Origin: Owenia fusiformis
Lineage: Eukaryota > Annelida > Polychaeta > Sabellida > Oweniidae
Reading direction: 5' to 3'
Assembly: GCA_903813345.2 (NCBI GenBank)
Contig: CAIIXF020000011.1
Location: 16,663,754 to 16,723,753, forward strand
DNA length: 60,000 nucleotides
Every line of letters begins with the position of its first letter. Position 1 is the first letter of the stretch. A program made the position numbers and the translations under genes. Shown in pieces: positions 22,501-34,480 of the stretch. A model generated the notes under the pieces. It saw nothing but the letters and a program-made list of their open reading frames with translations. It did no database searches and was not told where the DNA came from.

Positions 22501-23204
22501 GGCTGGTGAGTCAGACTTATTGACATACAGTTTAACCTGAGTATATTGAACACCTATCAAGCCATAAAAATGTGTTCACTGTACATAGGTGTTCATTACA
22601 GATTTGGCATATTAATTGTGTTTTTCAGTTGTATAGTGGAATATTCAGTGATGAGAAAATCTCAACTCTAATTTGAAAAATGGCAGGAACTTTTTTGCAA
22701 AATTTTGAAAATAACTTTTCTAAAAATGTTTTATATATCATATATACTGAGCATTTTACTAATGTCACAATCTTAGTATTGTCAAAGATATGGTAAATCA
22801 TTTCTCTATGTTCGTTTTTGATGCATGAATAAACCAAATGAATGAAGGTTGATGTACTAAAACCTGTCTTAGTGAATGCCTTTCTCTAGTGAACATATGT
22901 CTCTAGTGGACACCCTTCCTGCACACATACTCCACTGAGTTCTGTATAGATTAACCTCTCTGTGAACACTTACGAACACTGAACGTTTTTTCTTGACAAA
23001 TATGTTCAAAATACAGAGGTTTTACTGTATTACTGGATATATTTCCGTTATGAAACCTAATATTTCATTCTTTTATTCCATTCCAGGAGGCTTGACTATT
23101 TCCTGATATCTGAGAGATTGAAGTCAAAGTTGTGTGACAGTTTGATGCGAACTGAAGTAATGGGTAGTGACCACTGCCCAGTGGTGCTGTTGATGGCAAT
23201 GTAG
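16569..23204 (+). CDS. APEX1: AP endonuclease APEX1 (class II, exonuclease III family), complete
   Basis: Exons 16569-16586, 17881-18051, 18570-18672, 19654-19749, 20207-20278, 21395-21541, 22319-22505, 23087-23204. Every junction is GT-AG, the phases join, and the result is 303 residues (human protein 318). The enzyme cuts the backbone 5' of abasic sites in base excision repair. Catalytic and metal residues of the family are in place: N54 in [10 protein letters not shown]82 in CVQETKC, Y154 in VTAYVPN, D194 and N196 in CGDLNVAH, D293 and H294 in [26 protein letters not shown] is also typical. The N-terminus is short and basic (MPPKRK, PKKKNN), fitting a nuclear signal. The position of human redox Cys65 is Ala51. 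The chosen ATG has A at -3; an in-frame ATG at 16452 would add 39 residues. Confidence 0.97.
17096..17670. mobile_element. 575-bp foldback MITE in APEX1 intron 1
   Basis: Arms of about 190 bp (17098-17290 and 17478-17668) are reverse complements with scattered differences; for example 'attcttttcgtgtagttgaa' pairs with 'ttcaactacacgaaaagaat'. The spacer of about 185 bp includes 'ccaagatggcggttgga'. No ORF. Confidence 0.85.
18126..18200 (-). mobile_element. tRNA-derived SINE fragment
   Basis: On the minus strand the text has a complete T-arm, GTCGG-TTCGATC-CCGAC, with a perfect B-box (ggttcgatccc), preceded by an anticodon-arm-like ccttgtaagcgagggg. There is no well-formed acceptor or D arm, so it is not a tRNA gene. 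In APEX1 intron 2. Confidence 0.6.
20520..20632 (-). mobile_element. tRNA-derived SINE head
   Basis: Read on the minus strand from 20632, 'tagctcagcggtaagcac' gives a perfect A-box, and 'cccggttcaggc' about 35 bases later is a weakened B-box. Non-tRNA text follows. In APEX1 intron 5. The degraded T-arm argues against a functional tRNA. Confidence 0.65.
21614..21774 (+). repeat. dispersed repeat, copy 1 of an inverted pair around APEX1 exons 7-8
   Basis: This stretch is the reverse complement of 23870-24040 over about 160 bp with few differences ('agcactgggttttattatat' here, 'aaacccagtgcttg' there). In APEX1 intron 6. Confidence 0.85.
21778..22020. repeat. degenerate CT-rich short tandem repeat
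   Basis: About ten irregular units of 20-26 bp on the theme 'aaatctccttctctgatctc' / 'cctcacaaatctcc'. Low-complexity tract in APEX1 intron 6. Confidence 0.8.
22857..23027. mobile_element. 171-bp pogo/Tc1-type MITE, family member 1
   Basis: Starts 'ctaaaacctgtcttagtga' and ends 'cagaggttttactg', with TA on both sides (22855-22856 and 23028-23029). The ends match those at 26153-26327 and 30830-31217. In APEX1 intron 7. Confidence 0.7.
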
Positions 23205-23641
23205 ACTTTCTAGTGCTACCATCTACCCTGTGTAACTTGTTGGACCCTGGGTGAAACTTAGGGTGTCCCTTACTGGGAGTTCTTTACATGTAATGGTGCC
23301 ATTGACTTAGTGCAAGCTGATAATGACTAACCGAATGGATCGGAATTTTAGAATTTAATAGAAGCATATTTAGTAAGGATGAGACGCTGTAATTGAGGTC
23401 ACTTGAGAAATGTGCCTTAGAAGACTCATGGATTATGTATCACATAATTGAATTTGTATGAACATTCCTAGAGAAAAGATCTAGTGTTAATTTGCATTTA
23501 TTTACCAAGCTTTAATGGCTGTAAGGTGGCTGCCAATCATATTATAATCAGTCTATTATTACCAGTTATTGTCAAGTACACATGTAAGCTTTCATGTCAT
23601 GTTATTCATATACAAGACATTATTCCATGTTTTCCCTGAGA

Positions 23642-23647
23642 AATAAA
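23642..23647 (+). terminator. candidate APEX1 poly(A) signal AATAAA
   Basis: First clear AATAAA after the APEX1 stop, about 440 bases downstream. The actual cleavage site is not visible; later AATAAA motifs near 24860 are alternatives. Confidence 0.5.
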
Positions 23648-23869
23648 CAGGGAATAGGATTGATATTAAGATATCCCATGTCAGCCAAAATCCTGTATCA
23701 GATCCCTCTGATTTCTCTAGACATTTACATTTTTCCAGCGGAAGTAAACAAAATCATTTGTAACTGGCTTTGAGGTGAAGAAAGTTTTGAAAATAAGCAA
23801 CTATAACGTAAAAACAAGGTCTTGTTATGTGACAAATATGTCTAGTTACAATATGATGTACAAAATTGT

Positions 23870-24040
23870 TAAATCTGGAACGAAATTCTGTGATTTGGTA
23901 ATTGCTCCTGTTCAATGAAGCAATTTATGGTAGATTTCAAAAGTAACATGTTTGAATGAATGCTTCATTTAAAGGATGTACAGTACAGTACACTGTTTTG
24001 TGCTTTTGTTCTAATATAATAAAACCCAGTGCTTGTTTTT
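23870..24040 (-). repeat. dispersed repeat, copy 2 of the inverted pair
   Basis: Reverse complement of 21614-21774. It is bordered on both sides by a direct repeat of 'ctagttacaatatgatgtac' plus 'aaaatt' (from about 23842 and 24043), which looks like a 26-bp duplication made when the piece arrived or by local slippage. Confidence 0.85.
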
Positions 24041-27000
24041 ATCTAGTTACAATATGATGTACAAAATTTTTTTGTTTGTTTTAAATGAAGTTTCAGAAAA
24101 AACATTATGGGATAAAAAGGTTATTGATGGTGGTGAAAGCATGATATTGGCCTCGGCTATCGCCCTTGGTCAATATATTTTCCTTGGCCAATATCATATT
24201 TTCCTCCGAATATAATTCATATTCCATCCCTCCCATAAAATAACTTCTATATATTCATTCTGTAATTGGAGGATGTGAAGAATGTGAAGAATCTGAAAAG
24301 GGACGGGACATTCATGAATTCAGTTATTCCGTTAATTATTCAATTAATCAAGGAACAAACGTCCAATTTTAAATATTCATGATCTGTTTATAGATGATTG
24401 CAATTTTTGTACACTCCTGCTAAGTTAGTGTCAATCTAGCTTATTGGGGTTTATACTATCAAATGTGATGCTGAGGTACATCACAGATTCAAATCTGTGA
24501 GAACATCTACAAGTAGGCCGTTTGTTTGAATAGAATCTCATTACAAACTACGGAATATCTGAATATAAATAAATAAGAAATATCAGTACTTATCTTTTAG
24601 ATATTTATTTCATGTTTTTATTACTTAAATGTGAAACAAAGCAAACCAATCATGTTGTATATCAACATATGCAACTTATATATTTGTTAGACTAGATATA
24701 AAATGTTGTAAACAAAAAAATATATAAGCATGCTTTTCTGCATAATATACCTTAAATAGTTTTATTCCTCTAGAAATACAATCAAAAGGTGTTAATATGC
24801 ATTTATACTCCTGTTGTTTTTATATATAACTGTATATTATAATTTTGTATATTATGTATAATGAAATAAATAATATAGAAATTGTAAACTACAAAAGATT
24901 CTTTGTATACTTGACATTTTTGTCTTTAAATGACTAGAAAATACATTAAGACAGTTTCGATATATAAACTAGACAACCCTTACCCTCTATTCATCTCTCA
25001 GTTATTTTATCAAACTATTTACACAGAATTTTTAGGGCCATTACATTACTTAATAATAAAGATCATAATAAAATTTGTGATAAGAATCCTTTTCTATGAG
25101 ATTTTGTTCAAACCTCAACTTTCGACACAAAGCTCTTTAATCTTACTCTAAGCTGGCAAAAATTGCAATGGAAAAATATCTTGCCAAAATCTGATATACA
25201 GTAGATACACTTCACTTGACTTAATTTGGTGGATTTACTCAATTTCAAATATTGGCGGCTATATAATTGGCAGTGTCAAGACTGAGCTCAAGATTTATCA
25301 TAGATCTGGAAATAAACATTTTTCAATTCATCGGATTTTTTCAATCCATCAAATTAATACAGTATCTACAGTACCTGAAATTGCATGAAAAACTGAAGCA
25401 TATTACATGACTAGAATCTAAATATTGCACATTGAGAAGAGGCACAGGAACTTTAAGCAAAGTACTACATGTACTAGCAGGATAAAACATAAAAAAATAA
25501 ATACAATTCTTGGCATGTTCAAAAACTAAAGATAAATAATAGGTGCAAACATCACCAAAAGCAAAATATGATTTCAGTAGATTAAACTGACATGTATTTT
25601 GACAAAATATTGTAAATGCATGTCAATTTTGAGGATATATGACAAAAAAATAAAATATTAATCTACAATGCTCCGAAAACTAAACAATACTAACATTATA
25701 TATAGTATTCAACTAGAAGTTCCTGTTTTAAAGAAGTGCATGGGCATCAAAAAATATTTTTGCATAAAACTATTTATCAATATTTCATTCCATTCTTTCC
25801 ATCAAATATGAAGAAAATCTGTGCACTAGTATTCAAGTTATTCTGGATGGCCAGACTGAAGGCAGACTGATGGAGGGTTTCACCTAGGGCGTTAAATTAC
25901 CCGGGAATTTATCAGTTCGTGCAGTACTTGTTTGTGATAGCGCCCTCAGTAGGTCACTGTGCTTAATAGCCTACAGTAATACGGATAATCACATTTATGC
26001 CTGCGCGCGCAGCTCATCCACTGAACGAAACGCCACTTCCCGCTGAAATCACCAGGTATTGATTTTTCCCTTGGCTACACTAGTATTTCCTACCGAACTT
26101 CGTCCATTGGGATTGCCCATTCTATTAGACTGACAATCTTAATTTGGATGTACAGTGAAACCTGTAAAGTGGAACACCTCTAGAAGTTTAACACTTCTGT
26201 TAGTTTAACACTTTTCTAAGTCCAAAGACCAACTGACTTAACTTTAAATAAACCTCTATGAGCAGAACACTTCTCAAGTGGAACACTTTAGAGGTATCAA
26301 AGGTGTTCCACTTAGACAGATTTACTATATAAAACTTACATTTACCAAAACAAACCATGATTTATAGACATAAGGTAAAAATAAATACAAAAATATTTAT
26401 AAATAATTAATCAATGCTATTATACAACATATCATGCTTACTCTATCATGGTGTAAAAAGCCACAACATTCATAATAAGAAATATATACATACAAAGTCA
26501 ACATAACTTATAAAAAACAAGTATATCTACCAGTCTACTGTACATTGGAATGGCTTTTAACATGTTTAATGGAATCTCAGAGTAAAAAATTGTAAATATA
26601 CAAGTAAGTTAGAACATGTATTTTAAATGCCACTTGTTACAGATGCCTACTGCTGAACACCTTCCACAAAAAAGTTGGGAGACTTTAACAATATGTCACC
26701 ATAGATGTGAGTTGAGTAAACTGAAACTTTTGCAATCAAAGTTCCTACATTCTAGCACAGAGTATAGACAGTAGTCCATATAGAGGACATATAGGCCAAT
26801 GGCTATTTCAACCATCATCGTGAAAACCAACAAGGGCTCATCCATGGAACAATTTCCTACTGGCTGAATGTCAATTCTCAAACTGTCAATAATTCAAGAA
26901 TCTTCACCAAGTATGGCCAGAATTGGCTTTTGCAACCCATTTACCCCTCATATAAATACAGGTGAATTCAGCATAATTTGACAAGGCTTACACTGAGTTG

Positions 27001-27244
27001 CATTTTGTGGTTCCATAATAATTACATTCGTTTATTTATTGCTCTCGGGAATGTTAAATCGTGGAATATGTGGAATAATTTTGCCACACTCCTCATTTGA
27101 TGGGTCACTCTCTGGAAGATTCCTCCTACTTCAATATCCACAAAGTCCTTTCTAAAATCTGTGCATTCTGGAACCATGTTTATCTGCAAGTCCCTTTAAC
27201 GTTTGATTGCACACTTTTTGAGTATTCTTTTCTGTACAGGTTCC
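24041..27244. other. intergenic DNA between convergent APEX1 and tetraspanin genes
   Basis: AT-rich, no supportable exon. It holds a small palindrome near 24140-24195 ('gatattggcctcgg' against 'ccttggccaatatc') and a pogo-type MITE at 26153-26327. A GC-richer patch at 25880-26060 has no recognised content. Confidence 0.6.
26153..26327. mobile_element. pogo/Tc1-type MITE, family member 2
   Basis: Begins 'cagtgaaacctgtaaagtgg', contains 'aacacctctag', and ends 'ggtgttccacttagacag' then 'atttacta'. TA precedes it at 26151-26152, and TA also follows. No ORF. Confidence 0.7.
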
Positions 27245-27250
27245 TTTATT
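27245..27250 (-). terminator. candidate tetraspanin poly(A) signal
   Basis: AATAAA on the minus strand about 325 bases after the tetraspanin stop. Other AATAAA motifs occur further left (about 27035), so the true 3' end is uncertain. Confidence 0.4.
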
Positions 27251-27573
27251 GCACATAGATGGCCATCAATACTGTTTATACTGGATCAAAAAAAACTGAT
27301 GGACCAGTTATTATCATCCTATATTAGTTGAATTTATTAGCTGACCAAAATTGTAATTAAGTGGCTTTGAACCTCCAAGGCAGGCTTATATCACAATTTC
27401 CAGGCAATGGGCAATCAATGCTTTCTTCACATTCCGCATACTGTAGTTATTTCACTGTTTTAAATTATGCTTTTTCACTCGTCTTCTTTACTCTGCACAA
27501 TATATGTAACATAAATGAGCGATTATAATCCGACTTCTTTCTAAACAAACACAGGGGCTTTAAGACAGCCTTT

Positions 27574-30500
27574 TTAACAGTGAACACCATCATCAAAGTC
27601 ATAATTATCACACGCAGAGCTTCTTATGTATGTTGCTTGTGAAAGTTGCTGCCGCTCAAAACTTGCACGATTCTCCATGATATTCCGGATCAGAGAATGT
27701 GCAAGAATAATACCAAATATCTGAAATTAAACAATTTGAAAAATTAATATTTCTCAATGCAACTGGATTAGAATCCTCAGTTTGACTGTTTTGTTGGATT
27801 TTTGTCTTTTTCCCAAATCAATTCAATTTATTCAATTCAGCAATATCTGTCATACATTACATGCTTATCTTTCATGAATCATTACAGTGTAAGCCAAAAA
27901 TTAGTCCACAATCAAAACAAATGATAAGCTTCACTCGAAATGATATAAATGGGTCAATCTGATTTGGAAATTACACATTATTGCAAGTATAGCTAGGTGG
28001 AATAAATTAATTTAACCATTTGATTTTACCTCAATGAAGCCCACACCAAATGCAATGAGACCGATTATCAGTAGATTCTGCTTGAATGTGGTCATCAGTT
28101 CATCTATACAGCCTCTTGTGTATACAACATGACCAGCGAGAACGTCCTGAAATGTTTAATCAAAACACAGTGTCATTTATTTATGTTCTACACATGATGC
28201 TTTAAGTTACGTTATCAATGATGTCAGACTCTATGAATAAAAAATAAGTTAGAAGTCAGCCACACTTCATATTGTGTTCACAAACCATAACATGGTGTTA
28301 AATAGTGAAAAGAATTCTGACATACAGTGTTGTATTAGTACAGTATGTACTATAAACCTGATGCTTTAAGTTACGTCATCAATGATGTCAGACCCTATGA
28401 ATACAAAATAAGTTGGAAGTCAGCCACACTTCATGTTGTGCTCACAAATCATAACATGGTGTTAAATAGTGAAAAGAATTATGTATACTATAAGTGTACA
28501 ATAATTCTAATTAGTAATCAGGAACTAAATTAAGGCACTAAATCAGGCATTCAGACATTCAGACATGAGATGACACCATCTCGCACATAAATGGGTTAAT
28601 AAAAAAAAGGGGATCAAGAGTCTTGATGCAAAACTAGTTAAAAGTAAAAAAATGTTGTAAAATTAATTCTAAAAACTAGGACTAAGTCTTACATTTTTCA
28701 GACGTATACCATAGCCACATTGTATGTTAGGCATGGGCAAATAGTTCCGGCAACATGATGGGGGAACCCCACACATTGATTGTGCAGGGGAACTACAGTT
28801 AAAATAAGCATTCACCTCCCAGTCATCATAGCTTGTGGCGCCACAGCAACTATACTGTAAACAAAACAACATTATCAAGGTTGTTGTAGCACCATCGCAA
28901 TCATTGTGTTACCAAAACAACTAACATTATAACATAACAATGATCATACAAGTTTTCTCAAAATTCGCAAAATTAATTAAAACTCGTAAAATTAACTGGG
29001 AGCACAGTATGTTGAATGACATGACTGTTTGCTCTCTACTTCAAACACATAGATCCCGGCCAGATTCTTTTGTAGTAGTATCAGTAGCTCAATAAATATT
29101 CCTCAAGATGAGACACCTCAGAAAATTTCAAATTTTAAAATGACGATTATGGAGCCATTTCTGAAAAATATGAGAAGCATCTTGTTATTCTTTAACTTTT
29201 TTATCACCAATGACCGTTATTCAAGCAATGCTGTGTTGATAAGAGGCCAAAACAGTGATATTTTATCGCCAGACTCTTGTCTGTCCAAATCTGAATGTTG
29301 CTCCCGTGGTTCCAGAAATGTGATGTCATCAGTACAATGATATTTGGACACACAAGAGTCCGGATCTCGTGAAAAATATTCGCCGTATTAGAAGTCAAAT
29401 AACTGCATCCATAGGTTATTTACTCGAACCAAACAAGTAGAAATAGAAAGATGAAGATCTCAGCTATAAAATAAGTGCAAAATCTCTCATGGGGAAGCAG
29501 GTACCATTTTGTATAAGGAACATTTTTAAAAGGTGGTCATATTTTTTTGAAATTTTCCAATTTAGTGTCGTATCTTGTGAATTATTCTTTGAGCCTATGA
29601 GATCCTAATACAAAACGATCTGGCCAATATCTGTGTTCAAACAGCTCTAAATGTGAACATTTTCATTCTGTCCTTTTGTTATCTCCCATTGACTAAATAC
29701 ATGCTTATAAAACCTTGAAATGTGAACACTTTAAATGATTCCCAGAGGAGGTCAGATGAGACAAGTTTACCAAGGTGGTGCGAGTGAATGCCCCCCCCCC
29801 CATTGGCAAATTTCTTTCAATATCATACAGTTTTTCACCATTCTAAGGACTATTCAAGTGATTCTGTGCCAAAATGGTCAAACATGAACCTCCCTTGATT
29901 CTTTTAAAAAGTGAACTCAGGCAAAAAAACTGACCATGGGCTTTAAATATCACCACCTGCAAATGGGTAGTAGTGTAACATTTGTTGCAGATACTCACTG
30001 TATAGTCCTGGCCCTAAATTGCCTGAAATCAACCTAAATTGCCTGAAATCAACCCTGGACAGTGTTCAAAGAAATGCTGGCTACATAATCATGGTGTCTA
30101 CTCACATGTCTCTGAACGTAGTTTATGAGGTCATGCAAATCAGCATCATCTTGGTAGTTTCTTATGGATCGCTCAGTCAAATGTAGCAAGTGATCTTTCA
30201 CTTCATCCAGGAACAAGTATGCAATTATTCCAGACGCAATCTCCAGTGTGAACACTATAGCAATCACTGCACAAAACTAAAAAATCAAAAAAATCATCAA
30301 AAATATGTTTTCTACCAGGTACATTCGGATCCAGTCTATTAGCTTTATTTTTTAGAAGCAAAAAAATTACCCATTTCTTTCTAAGCCATCAGACTGAATC
30401 TTGTTAACAAGCCAGACATTCTTGATAAGAGAACTACCAAACAAAAATAGACCTAAACTTTGACCTTTTAGGTGGTGACCTTGACCCATATCATGACCCT

Positions 30501-31817
30501 ATCCTAGTGAAACCTCCATGATATAATAATGTATTGATTTACCTTGACCTTCCTAGTATGTAAGGTCAATTCAGATTGCAAATAAATAAAACTTAACTTT
30601 AAAAAATCTCAATAGACCTACTTAGGAAACGTTGACCTTTGACCATTTATATGACCATTTAATGGGACCTTTACATTTTGTTAGGGCCATTCACAATAAA
30701 TGATCTACAATATCAGTCTAAAAGATTGACACACAATGGCGATGACACTTTCAAATAAAATGTTATAATTTATATGTACAATATTTACATATTTCAACAT
30801 GTACACACATTTGGAAGTAATATGAGGTACAGTAGAACCTGTCATAGATGTTCTTTAACAATAAGTCAGTTGGTCTTGGGACTCTTAAAAAGTGTTCCAC
30901 TAACAGACAGTTTAGTTCAACAAGTTAAACCTAGTCTGGGCCTTATTTCTTATCTGACATATCTTGTGGCCCGCCCTAGGTTTAACATCCGTGCCTATTC
31001 GACCCTTGGTCTATGGCAGCGCATGAAATTCCATGCGCGTTTAATTCATAACTGATAGCGAGAATTTGCAACAAATGAAAGCATAGCACGGAAGTTAAAC
31101 CCAATCACGGCAACAAGAACATTCAGATTAATAAATGAAAGCCGTGGTATTGGGTTTAACTTGTTGAACTAACAGATGTTCCACTTCTAGAGGTGTTCCA
31201 CTTCACAGGTTTCACTGTACACAGTAAGAACATGAGAAACACAAATACTTACTATCTTTAACATACATATATTTTCTCTCAAAGACCCAACACAGCCAAA
31301 TATGCTGGTGATGACCATAATACCTCCTATAGCAAGGAGGAATATAGCTGGGTCTGTTGCCAAGTTGTCTAAATTCCCCAAGCCTTGTTTTTCCATACGA
31401 GCCCATATTCCTATACACACCAGTATAATGCCCCCTACCTGTAAATTTATGATATGTACAATATAATTTTTAAATGGCTGGATTTAACATTCAGTCTGTC
31501 CTTTTATGGCCGAGTCAACAGATACAAATATGTAAAATACATTTAAACTAGGCTTATCTTAATTATAAAAACTTTTATTCCAATACTGTGGCAATAAAAT
31601 AATAATTAATGTAATTTTATTCTTCACATACCCATACAAAAAAGTTGATGATGAAGAGGCTATATTTCACCCAGAATGCCATCTCACAGAGCCTACTATC
31701 TTCAGAGCAGAGTGATTTATTTTCCTTTGGCTCCATCTCTGTTTGATTTTGTAACTCTTCTTGGAGATGCTGGTGAATTATCTTGCTATTGTCTGCAAAA
31801 CGACTTGTTTCAACCAT
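27574..31817 (-). CDS. TspanC8-type tetraspanin, complete, 322 residues
   Basis: Exons in gene order: 31817-31632, 31438-31253, 30276-30106, 28854-28693, 28146-28030, 27720-27574. All introns are phase 0 with GT-AG ends. TM1 is at about 50-73, TM2 93-112, TM3 125-147 and TM4 260-283. The large extracellular loop has CCG (184-186) and further cysteines C201, C209, C215, C216, C227 and C248. That makes eight, the mark of the TspanC8 group (Tspan5/10/14/15/17/33), which binds ADAM10 and directs its exit from the ER and its substrate choice. PPSCC and RGCIDEL match the family. N200 is in an NCS sequon. The N-terminal cytosolic tail (about 49 residues, acidic and Gln-rich) is longer than usual. 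A possible extra 5' exon (ACC-ATG-AAG|gtaaat, minus strand near 32747) would join in frame and add a few residues. Which TspanC8 member it is cannot be settled. Confidence 0.94.
28192..28483. repeat. tandem duplication, two copies, 164-bp period
   Basis: 'tgatgctttaagttacgt' at 28195 and again at 28359, with the following 120 bp matching closely ('gaagtcagccacacttcat', 'taacatggtgttaaatagtg'). In tetraspanin intron 4. Confidence 0.9.
29785..29900. repeat. dispersed repeat family ('cagtttttcaccattct'), copy 1
   Basis: After a run of C, 'cagtttttcaccattcta...agtgattctgtgccaaaatg' resembles 39945-40150 and 49785-49975. Diverged; class unknown. Confidence 0.5.
30830..31217. mobile_element. 388-bp pogo/Tc1-type MITE, family member 3
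   Basis: Begins 'cagtagaacctgtcatagat' and ends 'ccacttcacaggtttcactg', with TA on both sides (30828-30829, 31218-31219). An inner inverted pair ('ttgttgaact' near 31159 against 'agttcaacaagttaaacc' near 30914) suggests a second element nested in it. It lies in tetraspanin intron 2 close to the acceptor side of exon 2's donor. Confidence 0.75.
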
Positions 31818-31847
31818 AATAGTTGGTTTCTGTTGATTTGATGTGAT

Positions 31848-31900
31848 GTTTGTCCTCTCTTTACAATGTTTGTCCTCTCTTTGCTATGTTTGTCCTCTCA
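31848..31900. repeat. three-unit short tandem repeat upstream of the tetraspanin start
   Basis: 'atgtttgtcctctcttt' repeated about three times with a period of 19-20 bp, just upstream of the tetraspanin ATG. Confidence 0.8.
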
Positions 31901-34029
31901 AGCAGTTACATGCTATATGGGGCTCTTTTTAGTTGATTTGTTATGAGCCAGTGTTTTCTGCTGTGTATTTTCTAAGAATAGTTCAGCTATTCACTACCTG
32001 TGGATATGATTGTAAAGAAGTCTAAAATACATGTTGCAATGATCCTTTGTATTGAATGGTTGAGAACATTTGGACATGCGAGATTTGGGTACGTTGAAAT
32101 ATGTTAGGACATACAGTACATGAGAAATCTCCAATAATATGAGACCTATATACATGGAGATCTAATGTCATGAGCAATTTCCAACCTCTTTACGTAGGGG
32201 AGATGTGTCGAACTTTGATGTATGGGGTAACATCGTCTTGGGGCTATCAGCCATGGAGCTATTTTGACATTGGGTAATATTTTCGATAACAAAGTCGGAG
32301 ATGTTTGTTTTTTGAAAAATTTTAAAAATAAATTGAAATTTCAAGCGGGGGAGATCACACGATTGCTGACCTTGTATATGAATTATCGGCAATTGTCAAA
32401 ATAACACCATCGTCAAAGTATGTACAGGTAGCCCCATCGAAGTTTGACTCATCTCTGCTGATTTATTTTGACTTGGTTATTTTCCCTTTTCATGTCCATA
32501 ATAGAGGTCCATACCCTAATCAGAACATCATATAGATGGCGATACATGCTCCTGCAAGTCATGCAAGTAAAATCGATATTAGACAAAAATATCTGACATC
32601 GATTCATCTCTATTATCGCCCACAATAAAATAAATAGACTAGACCTTTCAGTTTGAAGTTGATATTATGCATAGTAATTCAATTTTGACTATAATCAGGT
32701 ATATAAGGAAAGTTTAAAGCTTTAAGAAAATTATATTTACCTTCATGGTATTATTAATTTAGCCTACAAATCGGAAAAATACACAAGATTAAAAATCCAT
32801 ATTTCAATCATCAGTTCTTTTCACTAGATGGCGCTTATTCAATTGATTTATTCAGTCCGTAAGAAAAACTTTTGGTAAGTTTTAATTTATTTTCTTCGTC
32901 TAATTTTAACAAATATAACAATTGCCGAGAGGCTTTTGTTCATACGATATAATTGATACTTTGATATGGTAAAAGGAATAGTTAGTACTTTTAATGTGGG
33001 AGCTTATCGTCAGATCTCAAGGCAATTTATCATGAACATTTCGAATAATTATTTATCGATTAAAATTTTGGAAATCATAATTATAAAGCAAAAACTGAGT
33101 CATTTCCACTAACTTTTATTCGAATTACTTATTCAAATGTGAAGCTTGTAATATATGTGTTATAAAGGCCCTTGGATAGAAGCACACTCTTCATTGCACC
33201 TGTTGAACCCAACCCAGGTCAGACCACCCATTATGTCAAGGTACATCCACATGTTCACAAATTTTAATGACTTCCTGAGTTAGAGTTTTATGTTATTTCC
33301 AGGTTCATTCATACTTACTCTACCGAGCTGACAGAAGTCAGCTTTTGAGCCAGCTGTGTGCAGTAAATTCATACATGTATAGTCTTCATGTTTCAGAATA
33401 TCTAAACCTAGATAATAAGCACTGGCGGATCTGGGGGGGGGGGCATTTTTTCAGAGGAAATTTTTTTGAGACTTATGGGCCTCCCCCTTGTTAGTTTTCA
33501 GATCTGCCCCTGATAAGTACTCTTTATATTATATGAAAAAGGAAAAAAATGAAGTAGGCACACACATTTCACATTTTTTCTACTTTGAAAAAGCACTGAT
33601 ATTTCATATTTTTCAAATAATGTAACCTGGTAACTGTTTAAATATATTAAAATTTGAACTTTTGCAATCACTTGCCTGTCCGTCTCTCAGTATGTCAACA
33701 ATAATGACATTTTAAAATCCTCTGTCAATAGGATTCTAGAGCGGTTATTTTTGTTCAACATCAAATATAGAAATCCCTCTATGAGCTGAGATCCAAAAGC
33801 TTGCCTATTTTCAAAATGGCCACATTTTTATCGCAAAAATCACTTTTGGATCATTTAGTAGCTTTTTATGTCAACACCAAAAAGTTGTGACATATTGTTA
33901 TGGTCTTAGTTTTTTGTGATGGCGGTTGCGGTGGTCGGTAGGTGGGGGTTGGTTGGTGGTGGTTGGCATCTGTAACAAATTCTTACATCTTCCAATAACT
34001 TAACAAATACTGTTAAGAATGAATTCGTT
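31901..34029. other. region upstream of the tetraspanin; no supported gene
   Basis: No exon could be supported. A possible tetraspanin 5' exon lies near 32747. A G-run at 33430 sits in a 'ggcggatctggggg' context common in dispersed repeats. The short ORF at 32168-32392 has no supporting context. Confidence 0.5.
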
Positions 34030-34480
34030 TTTTATTAAACCATCTACAAGTTTTCAGAAGTTCAAATCTGACTTTAGATTTGACCTTCTCAAGGTCAAAA
34101 AGGTCTTTTTTCAACTTGCTTGAAATTGACCAATTTTCGTTTCAAAATCAGGTACATGTTCTCATAAGTTCAAATCTGACCTTAGATTTGAGATTTGTCC
34201 TTCAATAACCTTCTCAAGGTCCAAAAAGGTCTTTTTTCAACTTGCTTCAAAACTGACCAAACTTGTTTTTAAAAATCATCTTCAAGTTCTCAGAAGTTCA
34301 AATCTGACTTTAGTTTTGAGATTTGACCTTCAATGACCTTCTCAAGGCCAAAAAGGTATTTTTCAACTTGCTTCAAATTACCAAACTTTTTTAAAAATCA
34401 TCTACAAGTTCTCAGAGGCTCAAATCTGACTTTAGATTTGAGATTTGACCTTCAATGACCTTCTCAAGGTCAAAAACTTA
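34030..34480. repeat. tandem repeat, about four units of 105-125 bp
   Basis: 'cagaagttcaaatctgactt' type starts lie near 34055, 34165, 34280 and 34405. Each is followed by 'tagatttgagatttgacctt', 'caatgaccttctcaaggtca' and 'tttcaacttgcttcaaa'. Non-coding. Confidence 0.88.
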
